NCBI GenBank assembly: GCA_019633425.1
Contig: WSUB01000078.1
Span: 123,998 to 187,997 of the forward strand
DNA from: Tulasnella sp. 424
Taxonomy: Eukaryota > Basidiomycota > Agaricomycetes > Cantharellales > Tulasnellaceae
Direction: 5' to 3'
DNA: 64,000 bases
Shown: positions 49,045 to 60,245 of the stretch, one piece after another
How the letters are laid out: each line of letters starts with the position of its first letter
Position numbering within the stretch: position 1 is the stretch's first letter
Notes under the pieces: generated by a model
What the model was told of the DNA's origin: nothing
The model's input: only the letters and a program-made list of their open reading frames with translations
Database searches by the model: none
Position numbers and translations under genes: made by a program

Positions 49045-49272
49045 ATGTGCATACTTGTTGACGCCTCGAAGGGGGCTATGGTAACGGGACAGCGGTCGCA
49101 ACATTATGAAGAAGGGATGGCTTCAAGATTCCATCAGCCGATAAAGCCTTCCAAGGTCGACATTCCACCTAATGCCCAGACTCAGGAATGCCTCATTCGA
49201 CCAGCGGAGCTAACAAGCCTTCCTTCCCCTCCCACAACTCCCATAAGAACTCGCCCGCCTCCTCTAACCCAG
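49045..49272 (+). pseudogene. Truncated 5' leader of the TKL kinase gene
   Basis: This matches the first ~75 codons of the complete kinase at 53805 (MCILVDASKGAMVTGQRS, then YEEGMASRFHQPIKP). The homology stops at about 49262-49272, where the second duplication unit begins in the antisense 3' end of copy H. There is no kinase domain downstream. It is a by-product of the tandem duplication, and its promoter region is still present. Confidence 0.9.
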
Positions 49273-51474
49273 AACCGTAGGCAACGGTGGAGGTTCGGGA
49301 GTCCGCCGGCTGCGTATCGAGGCTGCTTTTGAGCCTGGCCGAGCTTCGTCCTACCCGTCGAGAAATTACATCATCAACTCTGTCTGCCCCAGGCGATGCA
49401 TGGCGAGATGCCCATGAGCCCCAAAATGAACGTTCATTACTTACCCCCCATCGATCCAAATCCACTCGAAGCCCTTAATGGCTAGTTCCAGGTGTCGTCG
49501 GTTCGTCGTCGTCGTCGTCGTCTCCGGACCTGCGGCCGTATAATTCAGGTCCCTGGCTTCCTTCAACCCTTTCATCCACGACGCCCATTGAAGCATTCGC
49601 GGCAAAGGTAGGGCCGCTCATTGGCGCGAAGACGATGGTGGTTCGGCGCGATTCCTGGGGATTGGGGCGAAGCGGGGCCCGGTATGGTTGTCAGCGGAAA
49701 CAGCCGCCAAGAAGAGAAGAGGGCGGAATGAAACCCAAGAGGAATAATTGAGTAAAAGGATGGAGCATTGAATTGAGATCGGTATGACTAACCGTCTGCC
49801 GGGCTTTGCTGCCCGATCCCAAGACATTCGACAACTCGAATCCGATATTGTAAAGCCCTCCTCCTTCATTGGGGGCATTGAGCTTCTGGCGGATCGAGCG
49901 TCGTCTAGATGGCGGAGAATCGGTGATAAGGACAAGCAGAGGACAGGTAGTTCAGTCAGCAGATGCAATGTGGGTGCTGCTGGGTGGATGATGGGGGGGC
50001 TTCGAAAGCCACTCACGAATTCAATGTGAACAACAACGAGCAAACGTATAAACTAGGTGTGGTGATCGCGAACGCGGTGTAGGCGAGATTCTTTCCGTTC
50101 TATAAAACACCAAGTCGTTGTTAGCAAGGCGTGTTTGGGGTTTGGCTAACTCCTGTGACAGCAAAGCAATATTGAAGGAAAAGAGGGAAAAGGACGCTCT
50201 CACTGTTTCCAAGTACACCAGCACATTCAACAACGCGCATATCGCCGGAGGTACCGCCGCTTCGATGGTTAAATTTCGGAGTCTGCGGAGAACGTCGTCC
50301 GTATTGGCACTGTAGCTTTGGCCACCGCGTATTCCTAACTTCCACAGTGTGAGACCAGCAATGGCGAGGTCGGTCGCTAGGTTAGTCAGAAATTCGTTAG
50401 CGAAAGATAGGGTAGCGAGATATTTTGTTGCGGGAGCACGTACCTAAATTCACGCAGCATGCAGGTGTAGCTGCAAGTGTTGGCCAAAAAGAATAAGCAG
50501 CCTTGATCAAGGCGACTAAGACAAGAATATGAAGGCTTACTCAGGTTCCTGCCAAGTACAATGTTGAAGGGGTCTGTCGCCACAACGACTCCGACCATGG
50601 TGAACAACGCCAGACTGGTAAACATCCCTAGTCATACGCAACCTCGGTCAGTTTATGTAGCTCGCTGGGTACGTGGAAGGGGATGGCCACAGAAACACGC
50701 ATACCGAATAGAAGACCGCCGAAGATGAGCTTGTTCCGGTGATACAAGGTGTAACAACGACGTGCAAAGAACAACTGCGATACGAATGCGGTGACTTGGC
50801 CAATGATTGGTGTTAACCATGCTTCCCAGGGTACCTCCGCGAACGCCCTATAAAATGGGGTTAGAGATAGCGTAAAAATGGAGGAAAGAGGCCTGAATTA
50901 CCTGTAGTCACCAAAACTAGGCGTCGTAATTCCTGTCAGCCTCCACTTCCATGGGCACGGGGAGACCTGCGTCGCTACTCACCGTGCAACAAACCAAACC
51001 CATGAAACGTTCAAAATGGCTATCCACTGTGTCCTGGATTGTTAAATGAAGAATATGGTCAGGGTGTATGGCTTCAAGTGCTTAAGCGACGGGCCCGAAA
51101 AGGCTCACAACATCAATAAGATGGAAAGCACCACCACCGTAAACAAGCCCCGCGACTCAAACCCGAAGGTGGAGAAGTATCGTGTAGCTTGAGATGTTAC
51201 GATTCCCTACAATTGTGTCACTTGAAGTTTGAGAGAGTAACCACCAAGGCCCCACAGAAAACTCGAACGCACCGCCATAAGCGTAAGAACAATTAAACCT
51301 ACTAGCCTATACAATGAAACGACAAAGAATGCACGTCAATATACTATAACGCGACGACGCATTAACTCGCTAGGTATCTCACCAAGGACCATACCACCCC
51401 ACCGGATCATTCTTTGCTTGCTCAATAACATAGTCAATCGCAGAGGGACCCTTGCCAATGACCGGGTCCATCAT
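49193..51474 (-). CDS. DUF6534 seven-span membrane protein, copy H, with read-through C-terminus
   Basis: This is the near-identical partner of copy G: the start MMDPVIGKGPSAIDYVI at 51474, SFGVVTAFVSQLFFA-type helices, MLFTSLALFTMVGVVVATDP, the NTDDVLRRLRNLTIEAAVPP signature, SLYVCSLLFTLNS and GLRVDLDRWG. In the last exon the residues LDTQPADSRTSTVA are the same, but the TAG of copy G is TAC here, because the duplication junction replaced the stop. The frame continues for 29 more residues (YGSGLEEAGEFLWELWEGKE and on, ending LVE) encoded by the antisense strand of the truncated kinase leader, stopping at 49193. The membrane core seems intact. Whether the tail is made is untested. Confidence 0.82.
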
Positions 51475-54018
51475 TGCTGGTCGTCTGGAGGTAAGTTTGC
51501 AGGGCACCACACTACTTGGCAACGTTGAATTGGATAACCTAAACGCAGAACGTCGGGTAATTTCTTACCCGGAGACTGGGGGTCAGGGCAGCCGCCGAAG
51601 AGAGTTTGGTCTAAAAATCCTTGCTTTGACTTTGAGAGAAGTGTGCCACCGATTGCGTACTTCGCATACAAGCAAGTAAGGATGGGGGGAGGAAGGCCAG
51701 ATAGGCGAAAAAGCTCTGCCATTTGTGAAACAGCGGGACACGTCGCGACTCGCTGAGCAAGTTCTAATTTCGGTCCCTTTCGTCCCTCGGTCGGCAATAT
51801 ATATTTGATTACTGTGGGATCGGGTCCCTGAATTGTCCGAAAACCCACGGTCACACCCACGGTGGCGGACAACACCACGTGCACTCGTGACCAGATCGCA
51901 AACAAGAGCGATAAGCCTGCTAATGTTCAATCTTTGATTGCCAAAGGTTTAAGGCAGTCCCAAATGATACGCCCTAATCCTCTAGATCTGTTACCTTTCT
52001 GATTAGAGTCTTAATTATAGCAGCGCGGAATAATACTTCTTCAACGATGTCGGTTCTCCAGGAAGGTTCCGTTGCCTGTGACAACCCGTCTGGTGCCCGA
52101 CTCGTGCCGTGTTCCCAAGACAGCTTCAATTGTTGCATCCATTCCAACATGGGCCACTATATCACTCTTCCTTCCGACCATTCTTACCAATCGGGAACAT
52201 ACCAAAACGGCGGTGGAAATGAGACCAACTATCCGATCCAGCTCTACTTTGAGGCATGTCATGACTGTATAAGGAAATTGAATCGTTGCCCGCTGTTTGA
52301 TCCTTCGTATTACAGGTCTTTGACACATATTACTAAAGCTTGTTATGGCAGCCGCTGGTTTACAGCACTCAGATAGGCTTGGAGATCCTTAGGCACCACC
52401 GCTAGTCCATCGTTCCTCAAGGCTCAAGCAGCCTTCCACCGCGCCGCTGAGACGGTACGAGGTGATGCTCCGAGTCATTCGCATCGAGCTCTTGGTGGAG
52501 GCTGAGGTATGACCTTTAAAGTTGCTGCAATACTTCTCGTGTCCCGTTCCAAGGGTGCTTAGTGTGGCTCATAGCCTCGCATTCCGTGACGTTCATCTCG
52601 GGAAGCCTCAGACGTTGAGGCCGGTGGGATAGATAGAATACGAGCAACGAGTTTGTTTACTGTGCCTCACGTTCGCTCCCTTTTGAGCCCTAGCATGAGA
52701 CTGTCTTTGTGGTGAACTGGCCAAGGGATGATATTTGCTATTCAAGGAATGGGTACGGAAAGGGAAGTCGCATTTGGACTTGAGTCCCCGTCCGCAGTTT
52801 GGAGACAAAACGAAGGAGTCCGAACAGACTTCTTATCATGATGGCCTCGACTCATGTCCAGACACTACTTTTTGCTGCTTGGCTCTTGACATGTTCACTC
52901 GGCACAACCTCGGCTACTTAATGGGGACCCAACGTATGCGAGGGGCTGAATTTGATGCCTCGTCAAGCCAAAGAGGAGGCAATGTTTCACGGATCATATA
53001 TTATTGGCTGTCTATTGTTGATTTCCGGTCCTGGACAGCCGCGGTATTTTTGCCACCTGCTCCCCGGTTGAGGCTTTGTTGCACGTGCTTGGCGTGCACA
53101 GCCCCGCAGACACATCAGCTCTGCCTCACCAGTTGGTATTTATTATCCTCCTCTTAGTCGCTCTCTGTGCTGCTGTGCATATTTCAGCTCTACTGCGCGG
53201 GTCGGAGCCTCAGCCCACCAGGATTTCAAACTACCAATATCCCCAAACAAAGAGAGCCAAAGGTAGGAGGCACGTCGGGGTTAGCCGATGGCAATAATCG
53301 AACGCTTACCCTTCCATGGAGCCAGCTGAGAATTGACATACAAGTAAAGATCGGTGTTGAGGAATGCAAAGTGAACGGAACCCAGCTCGTTCGGCTCCTC
53401 AACTCCATTCGCGGTTCGGAATAAATCCCAAGAGCCGGGGCGACTTGTCGACGGTGTGCACTCCCCTTTCTGTGCCACCGGCAGTGTTTAAGAGTGAATT
53501 CATTAGCCGTATGAATTAGAGGGTCGCCAGTCCTACAAGGCGAAAGGGAAGTCGTTTCAGTTGACCGTCTTTCATGCACGGGTGAGTCTTAGCTCAACCT
53601 GTCCCGATATTCCTCTCACCATAACCTCGTCGACTTATTTGATAGATTGTCGCCGTCCCCATCTTTCTATTCATCATCGTCACGCAACTCTGTTCACAAC
53701 CGCACTCTGCACCGACTCAGCCTGACAATTGCAACGACCGCCTCAAAGAGTGCAAAGTGTCTCTGCTCGTCAAAGTCATCGCCGCATTGTATCTAGCACT
53801 TGAGATGTGCATACTTGTTGACGCCTCGAAGGGGGCTATGGTAACGGGACAGCGGTCGCAACATTATGAAGAAGGGATGGCTTCAAGATTCCATCAGCCG
53901 ATAAAGCCTTTCAAGGTCGACATTCCAACTAATGTCCAGACTCAGGAATGCCTCATTCAACCAGTGGAGCTAACAAGCCTTCCTTCCCCTCCCACAACTC
54001 CCATAAGAACTCGTCCGC
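49273..54018. repeat. 4.7 kb tandem duplication, right unit
   Basis: This is the right unit of the G/H duplication. It ends within exon 1 of the intact kinase gene, where sequence after about 54018 (CTCCAATCGACTGCAG) is no longer shared with the left unit. Confidence 0.88.
51475..53804. other. Spacer between copy H and the kinase (duplicate of 46742-49044)
   Basis: Collinear with the spacer right of copy G, with a few deletions and insertions. It carries the promoter of copy H and of the kinase, which are divergent. No independent gene is recognised. Confidence 0.5.
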
Positions 54019-55670
54019 CTCCTCTACCAGCTCCAATCGACTGCAGTCCCAGCAGGGTCAAGGGGCGGCAGATACCATTTGCCCGAGGGCCGTTGGTATC
54101 TCCGGAGAGCCCCGTCAGGGCGGCGCGCTCAGTTCATACTTTACAGGGTCAGACCTCGACCTCTCGACAGACTAGACCCAAAATCAGCGAAGAGACTCAG
54201 CTTGCTTCAGAGTCTTCAGGAGAAGAATCGGGCCTCGGTTTGCAGTTCAATGCATCCGGGAACTCCTTGGAAGTCGCTGACAGAGTGAACTCCGAGGTTC
54301 CGCAAATTGCTCTTGGACTGCCATTCAATGGACCAGGCGAAGTAAACGACGGCTCTCCCAGTCAACTACGATGCGACGACCCACCAGAACCTAATACCTC
54401 CACTGGAGGCTCGTGGCATCAATCAGGCAGTAGCTCCTCGTTCCAGACCAGTCCCACCGGAATTAAAGGAGACTCAATTGCATTCATCCAGGTCAACCGA
54501 TCAATGCGCGGACGTATTCAAAAACCAGAAGGAAGGCCCTGGTATTGCGGTGGCTACAGTGACGTTTGGAAATGTAGCGTCTGGTTCTATGAAGCGACCG
54601 ACGACCATCCCCAGAAGGTCAGGTTGGCAATATATTCATTTTTACTTTCTCTGACCTTTTCCCCCTACGTTGTGCGGCGGATTAGGTAGCTGTGAAGGTT
54701 CTTCGGCCTTTCGGATTGAATGGCTGCAGCGACGCGGAAGCTCTTGAGCGTATGATCGAGGTCAGTCCTGCAAAGATCAGTGGGCCAAGCATCTCATGCC
54801 TATCTCAAGCGATTGAATCGGGAAGTAATTGCTTGGTCGGCAATCCATCATCCGAACATTGCTCCGCTACTTGGCTTGACCATCACGCCTACACTGGCAC
54901 TCATTTCCCCTTGGTATGACCAAGGCAATGTAAGAACTTACTTGAAACGTAACCCAAGGGCTGATCGACTCCAACTTGTTCGTGTCGATATCTCTCCAAT
55001 GAGACTTCCTATTAACGAGAATTGGATCCGATTGCAGTTACACGACGTGGCCAGCGGGCTCGACCACCTTCACTCTCAAACGCCGGAGATTGTTCATGGT
55101 GATGTCAAACCCGTGAGCAAAACCGTTAAACTTCCTTTTCCAACTCCGAATCACCGTCTTGTACCTCAGGAAAATGTACTTATTGGCGCGAGGGGGGAAG
55201 CTCTCATCATCGATTTCGGTTTGGCGACAGTTATGGAACACGACCTACTCTATGGGACCTCACACCGTCAAGGAGGAAGTGTTCGCTGGATGGCTCCAGA
55301 ACTATTGATGAACGTAACGAAAGGTCGATCATGGAGCAGTGACGTGTATAGCTTCGGTGGCCTTGCCTGCGAGGTAAGAACCCTGCAACCTGCCGTTGAA
55401 CAATTTAGCGAGAAGTGGTCGCTCATACGGCTCCAGATCATAACGGGTGTTCCACCCCACGCCACGCTCGAAGATCCCCAAATATATTTTGCGGTCTGTA
55501 ACCCCAACGATCCCAAAAGTCCTCTCGAAGATACGAGCAAGTACCCCCAGCTGGAAGGCGCCGTCGGAAAGATGATTTCCCAATGCTGGTGTCGATCGCC
55601 TGAGAGACGACCGTCGATGGCAGAACTCAGGCGAGAATTAGATGGTTTGCTTGGACAACCGTCCGTTTAG
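53805..55670 (+). CDS. Tyrosine-kinase-like (TKL) protein kinase with disordered N-terminus
   Basis: Six exons join in frame: 53805-54617, 54686-54760, 54810-54977, 55038-55112, 55170-55373, 55437-55670, giving 522 residues. About 240 residues of Ser/Thr/Pro-rich sequence precede the kinase domain. In the domain the nucleotide loop is GGYSDVWKC, the ATP-binding Lys is in VAVKVL, the alphaC Glu lies in RLNREVIAW, the catalytic loop is HGDVKPENVL, the metal site is IDFGLA, and the activation segment ends WMAPE. SSDVYSFGGLACE and CWCRSPERRPSM complete the C-lobe. HGD in place of HRD makes it a non-RD kinase, a form common in expanded Agaricomycete TKL families. All catalytic residues are present, so it should be active. 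The frame is open upstream of 53805 but without an ATG. Its 5' part was copied to 49.0 kb. Confidence 0.88.
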
Positions 55671-56566
55671 ACAAGCTCCTGATTTTGCACAGGTAAGACC
55701 TCCTTGCTTGCACGCCGACATGGCCCGCATTGACGACCAGCGAAGCAGAAGTACTTGCTGATGCGGCCACAGTATTCATCCAGCAGTCGACAATGATCAG
55801 ACAAAGCAAAGAATTTGGCCCCATTGTCTTGTGTCTTCTGTTTCCTCGCCCTTTGATACTACAGGTTGACTTAAGCGCTTAAACTTGATGGATGTTTACC
55901 TGTTGGGGTGTTGCGCAGGAGATTAGATCCTAGTCACGAGAGACGCCATCACTTCTCCCCGAGCGTTAGCTTCCCAGTGAATATGGTGAATACGAGCGAG
56001 CACCGCATTTTGGCGGGCATGGTTACAAAGGCAGGGGTGGATGCATGTGACGAACGGCTACCGGCGCGCTGACCAAAAGGGCATGATAAAGGACGCGCTG
56101 GAGGGTGGCACGAAAACGTGGGCGTTCGCGTCTACCCCTCAGTTCAATTATCCAGCCGAGGTAAGGCGCTCCATATATAGAATCAACGCTCTCCAAAGGG
56201 GTGTTAGTCTGCTACACAACTCAAACCCCAACCGATTGCATATAACACAACCCTCTTCTCGTGTTTGCTTAGGACGTCAACTTCAAGGGGATGCCCTACC
56301 GTGCAAGTCTCCTCCCCTTTGGAGCGTAACATATATTGATTCGATATGAGGTACCAATGTTCTGCATTTAGAGGTGTCACCCAACAGAAAGTGCATATGA
56401 AACTCGGTTACATTGAAGCAGTGTGTTACAAAAGATCCTTAAAATTTGTTGCCACGGGCAAACCCGTCGAAGGCATAATGGGATAGGCGAAGCGAATGCT
56501 AGAAATCCGACGCCGTAATCATTAGCTATAAAGCGAGCTAAAAGTCTCCGATGATATCCCTTGCCT
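55671..56566. other. Intergenic, entering the right-hand repeat block
   Basis: From about 56186 the sequence is repeated, diverged, at 60428 onward, and its last 250 bases again near 63520-63790. No gene is recognised before the small peptide gene. Confidence 0.5.
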
Positions 56567-56772
56567 TTAGTAATCTGGACATCCACTTGGCGGGCAGTAC
56601 TGCCTGGCCTCTTCATTCTCTGGGGAACGAACAGCCTGAATTGCCGATGGTAATGAATGGAAGGGACAAGTTACATATCACAATGCAGGGAACGTACCAC
56701 ATCCTCTGGAACAGGCGAAGCGCTGACGACGACGGCAACAACAGCAAAAAGAGCAGCGAGAGAGAAGCGCAT
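56567..56772 (-). CDS. Small secreted peptide precursor 1 (alpha-pheromone-like core QYCPPSGCPDY)
   Basis: Two exons (56772-56698 and 56635-56567) are split by a 62-base intron with GTACGT donor and TTCAG acceptor. The precursor has 47 residues. Residues 1-18 (MRFSLAALFAVVAVVVSA) are a classic signal peptide with a cleavage site at VSA/SP. Then SPVPEDV, the linker AVRSPENEEAR and the C-terminal core QYCPPSGCPDY with two cysteines four residues apart. Without splicing the frame ends after 33 residues, and the conserved second exon in two other copies supports the intron. Release after Arg would give an 11-residue peptide, likely with one disulfide. The core resembles ascomycete alpha-type pheromones (aromatic-Cys ... 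Gly ... aromatic). Being secreted is well supported; the role is inference. Confidence 0.72.
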
Positions 56773-56886
56773 GGTGACTTTGGATGATGCTGGTAAATAC
56801 AGGTGGAAGTGGGTGGTTGTTTGACCGATGGAGTCCAAACCCATCCAAGAAATGGTGGCCTTAAGACCTTGCGCTCGACAGGACAA

Positions 56887-56906
56887 GCGGCATAAGCTTA
56901 TGCCGC
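56887..56906. promoter_or_regulatory. 20-base perfect palindrome upstream of peptide gene 1
   Basis: GCGGCATAAGCTTATGCCGC is a perfect palindrome 115 bases upstream of the ATG. Its inward-facing CGG and CCG triplets, 12 bases apart, have the form bound by Zn2Cys6 transcription factors. The same site sits at the same distance from gene 2. Confidence 0.55.
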
Positions 56907-57309
56907 TCTCAAGCCTCAAATATCGGGTAAAAGGAAGTGAGGGGAATTTCAAAGTGTTGGAGCGAGGAGGGGAGGATATCTCGTAACTCGAAGGAATTTC
57001 CTCATCAGGAGCCGTAAGGCGCGGAGATGTGCGGTCTTAAGACGGATTAGACATTTTTGCTGCTTTGCACCGCCTCTAGAAGGAAGGTCCGGGCCCGCTT
57101 TTCGGTTCACAAACGCGGTGGAGATTGTGGAACTCAGGATTGGTAGCCTCTATCGCGCAACTTCCCGGTGCTTCTTTCTTTCTTTCCGCAAGGGCGAATG
57201 TGTAGGCAAAACGGCAAGTCTGCGCCGCTTACTAAGCGCCGAGTAGACCTAGTCGGAGGGGCGGAACAAGTCGCATGATCGTTTCGGAATTGTTACGCGA
57301 TTCCTGTGT

Positions 57310-57362
57310 GTGACCTAACCTAGCGTGTAACCTAACATAGTGGATAACCTAACCTAGGGGGT
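57310..57362. repeat. CCTAACC-rich, telomere-like patch
   Basis: Several TAACCTAACC/TAACCTAACATAG units occur in about 50 bases. A shorter copy is at 61540-61578. The units are imperfect relative to the fungal telomere repeat CCCTAA. Confidence 0.5.
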
Positions 57363-57654
57363 TTGAGAGAAATGGTCTCGAAAAAGGACACCCCAATCCA
57401 GATATCGATTGAGGAGTTGGTTGGGAATCCGAGAAATACACGTCGGGATGGCACAACATAAAGCTAGTTCAGATTCGCAAGCAAGTTAACCTCTCATTAG
57501 CATCCGGGCCCACAATACAACCATTGGGTCACCAGTATCGTTTGAGGCGCGAAACCCCAGACAACGGGAATTCTCCGCAAAGATAACCATAACCTGACCG
57601 CTAAAGGTATTGACCGTATTGTTCTTGTCTAAAAGAAGTAAGTACGGCTTGAAG

Positions 57655-57890
57655 CCTCAAGGCAGAGGGCTCGATTCGAAGGTGTTTGGAGTGAGATGTG
57701 CACATACAATTGTGACATCCTGACAATGACAACAATCACCAAATCACTCGGAATTGGACTATTGTGCTGTTTAGGGAAGGAATATCGTGACAAAGCTATG
57801 CTCACGACCCTGCCTAGCTTATGCACTGTCCACCCTGTAAAGAATGAGCCTCGTGACGTCGACACCACCTGACAGCGACCGCAGCATTTG
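57655..57890. repeat. Intergenic repeat block, copy 1 of 3
   Basis: About 235 bases are nearly identical to 61945-62190 and about 93-95% alike by eye to 59998-60245. An open frame of about 72 shared codons runs through it on the minus strand, but conservation is equal at all codon positions as far as I can see. I therefore treat it as a repeat, not a gene. Confidence 0.75.
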
Positions 57891-58514
57891 TATAGGCGAT
57901 AACCAACCGGTTCTTGAGACTTGAAAGAAACTACTCCTACGACTTAGGGACAGTTCGTGGGATACTGTGCCGACGGTAGGTTGCCGCGCGTCGCTGTAAG
58001 CCTAGGGGGCTTATCACGATGCTAATAATTGACGTCATAGACTTTCAAAGCAGTAGAAGCTTATGCCGTTTGCTCCCTTTGCATTGCCGTGTGGCCATGT
58101 ATCAGTCCGGCGGCCGCCATCGCCCCGTTTCCTGGAGTCCATCATTCTCACTGGCGGTCATCATCAACCTGGGGCGTCACTTCGTTGCCCTGGCCCATGC
58201 ACCAGCTCTCTCAAAGAATGTGACTGTATCGTGATGACGCGATATTTTCTTCATCAGTTTTTCTAAGTGCCTTTCTAAACGTTGGGACCATAGGAGTCTT
58301 GAAGCTAGCTCTTGACTTTATCCCGTTGAGCTTTTCCGGCTCATTCTGCGCAGTCAGTTCAACGTTCACGTCTCCTCTATTAGGTTTGATCTGTCCCTCC
58401 GAGTACAAGGTGTACTGATACGACCATGGGGCTATTGTCTAATGTATCCTCAACGTGACCATTGCTTTGGCTCCTGCCCCGCTAGAAAATATAGCGTCGC
58501 ATTCTGCGACTTCG

Positions 58515-59155
58515 CCCGCTACTTTAGTCCCCATCGGTGCCATTGGTTTGTAAATCCTAATCCCCTCGGTGGCTGCATTATCATGCTCCAGCGACGAGAC
58601 TTCGTCGTGCCTACCCCAATCCCAATTCCGATAGTGTTCCAGAACTAGTCACCATTCCAAATATCGTATGCGAGTTAGTCGTCCCTACCCCGACCTATGC
58701 CATGTTCGGTCGCCTGTGTGCATGTTTTGACACGTTGTTCTCCTTCTATGATATTCTCCGCCGTTCTCCACCGTTCTCTGCATCTTTCCCCCTGCGATGA
58801 TATTCCATCCCCTGCTATTCTATCGTGCCTCCTATCGTAATTTCTCTCGCCCTTGGTCCTCTTTCTAGATCTCTCGGGTTTTGATTTTGGTTGTTTGTAC
58901 TTGTATTGTTGCGGCCTTACACCTTGTAATATTCTACCATTTTGAGAGGGTATCACTGCTCAGCATTTCGTAAACTTAACGAGTATGTAGCCTCCTTTTG
59001 AGAACGGCCAGAGAGGCGCCTACATCGTATCAAACTTTGGGATTCTCGCGCGAAGGTTAGTAATCACGTGCGATCAGTAAAAATCACGTGTGGTGTCGTT
59101 AAGGAGCTCCTCCCCCAAACCCCCTCCTTAAGAGACCCTCTACTAAAGTAGCGGG
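58515..59155. mobile_element. Candidate MITE-like insertion with 14-base terminal inverted repeats
   Basis: The ends CCCGCTACTTTAGT (58515-58528) and ACTAAAGTAGCGGG (59142-59155) are perfect inverted repeats 641 bases apart. The paralogous block at 62740-62800 lacks about 680 bases at this place and runs directly from CCGCTAGA to TTGTAGCC. No transposase is encoded. A target-site duplication is not clear, and the missing stretch in the other copy is a little longer than the element. Confidence 0.5.
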
Positions 59156-59689
59156 GATACCATTTGTAGCCGGTTTTCATTTAGCTCTCACGGGAGATCG
59201 CTTGCTGTCCCGCGTGATGCATCGGAGATCGCGAATAAGTCCCTCGTGTTTTCATCCCAGAGTCTGGACGCCTAATTAGCTAAGGTAAGCCGCTTGATGG
59301 GCGCCATAAATGTGCAGATGGAGAATTCGGAAAAACTTTAATCTTATCGTGGCTTAAGACCATATGGTTAAGACGGGCGGCGTGGGGTGGTCTTCGAAGG
59401 TCGGTGTTGGTTATTCATGGTTTCTATTCGTAGCGCCAGTCCATCATCCGGAAAATGTTTAATCCGTCTTACGACCGCTTACCTCCGCCTCCTCGGCTCT
59501 GGATTAGGAAGTCCGAGTTTCGAGATCCTCGCTCCAAACAGCTTGGCCTCCTCTGACCCTAAGTCCCCTTGCATTACGATGAATGCTTGACAGTGGTATA
59601 AGCGTGTGTCGCTTATTCTCCTACATCCGAAGTTTAACCCAGCATTTCTCATCTAGATTTGGACGTCGAACCCACTACTTTCATCCAGA

Positions 59690-59810
59690 ACCAGTGTGCG
59701 TTTCTCTTTGATTATTCTCCTTGCTGTACATGTGGCTGTGGCTGTCATTAGCGCTTCGCCCGCTCTAGAGGATGTGGTGCGTTCTGTATAAGATGATATA
59801 TAACTTGTCC
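59690..59810 (+). pseudogene. Decayed peptide-precursor leader (plus strand)
   Basis: The plus strand shows a damaged copy of the signal-peptide exon, with the hydrophobic stretch, an intact ISASPALEDV-like end and a GTGCGT donor. There is no ATG at the expected place, a stop interrupts the leader, and no second exon follows. Confidence 0.6.
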
Positions 59811-59997
59811 GTTCTAGACCTCTGAGCATGACTATATGATTAAGACGAACGTTTAGTGTGGGGTGGTCTTTAAAGGTCGGTGTAAGTTATTCAGGTTTCT
59901 ATTCGTAGGGCCAGGCTATCATTCCGGACCGAAATCCAGGCGCAAAATCCCTCGTGCTTTATTTCATATCTCCCGCAGGGTGTGGTGGTGAATGACA

Positions 59998-60245
59998 GCC
60001 TCACGGCAGAGGGCTCGATTCGAAGGTGTTCGGAGTGAGATGTGCACATACAATTGTGACATCCTGACAATGACAACAATCACCAAATCACTCGGAAATG
60101 GACTATTGTGATGTTTAGGGGAGGAATGTCGTGACAAAGCTATGCTTACGACCGTGCCTAGCTTATACACTGTCCACCCTGTAAAGAATGAGCCCCGTGA
60201 CGTCGATACCACCTGACACCGACCGCAGCATTTGTATAGGCGATA
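59998..60245. repeat. Intergenic repeat block, copy 2 of 3
   Basis: Diverged copy of the block at 57655-57890. The shared similarity continues to about 60410, including the TGACGTCA palindrome. Confidence 0.75.

Larger units (their letters stand above)
44561..49272. repeat. 4.7 kb tandem duplication, left unit
   Basis: The left unit runs from the last codons of copy G to about 49272 and is repeated at about 49273-54018. The two are nearly collinear, with small indels. The unit contains one DUF6534 gene, about 2.3 kb of spacer and the first part of a kinase gene. The junction reads from kinase exon 1 straight into the 3' end of copy H. Confidence 0.9.
56186..56960. repeat. Peptide-gene repeat, copy 1
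   Basis: This segment, including the small peptide gene, its 3' flank and its upstream palindrome, is repeated at about 60428-61170 and, for the gene and 3' flank, at about 63520-64000. Similarity is clear but broken by small indels, so the duplication is not very recent. Confidence 0.75.

Noticed and set aside
57629..57868. 79-codon minus-strand open frame repeated at 60163 and 61923
   Set aside because: Two copies are nearly identical at the DNA level, so the frame is kept simply because the repeat is recent; the third copy differs without a coding pattern. No family motif.
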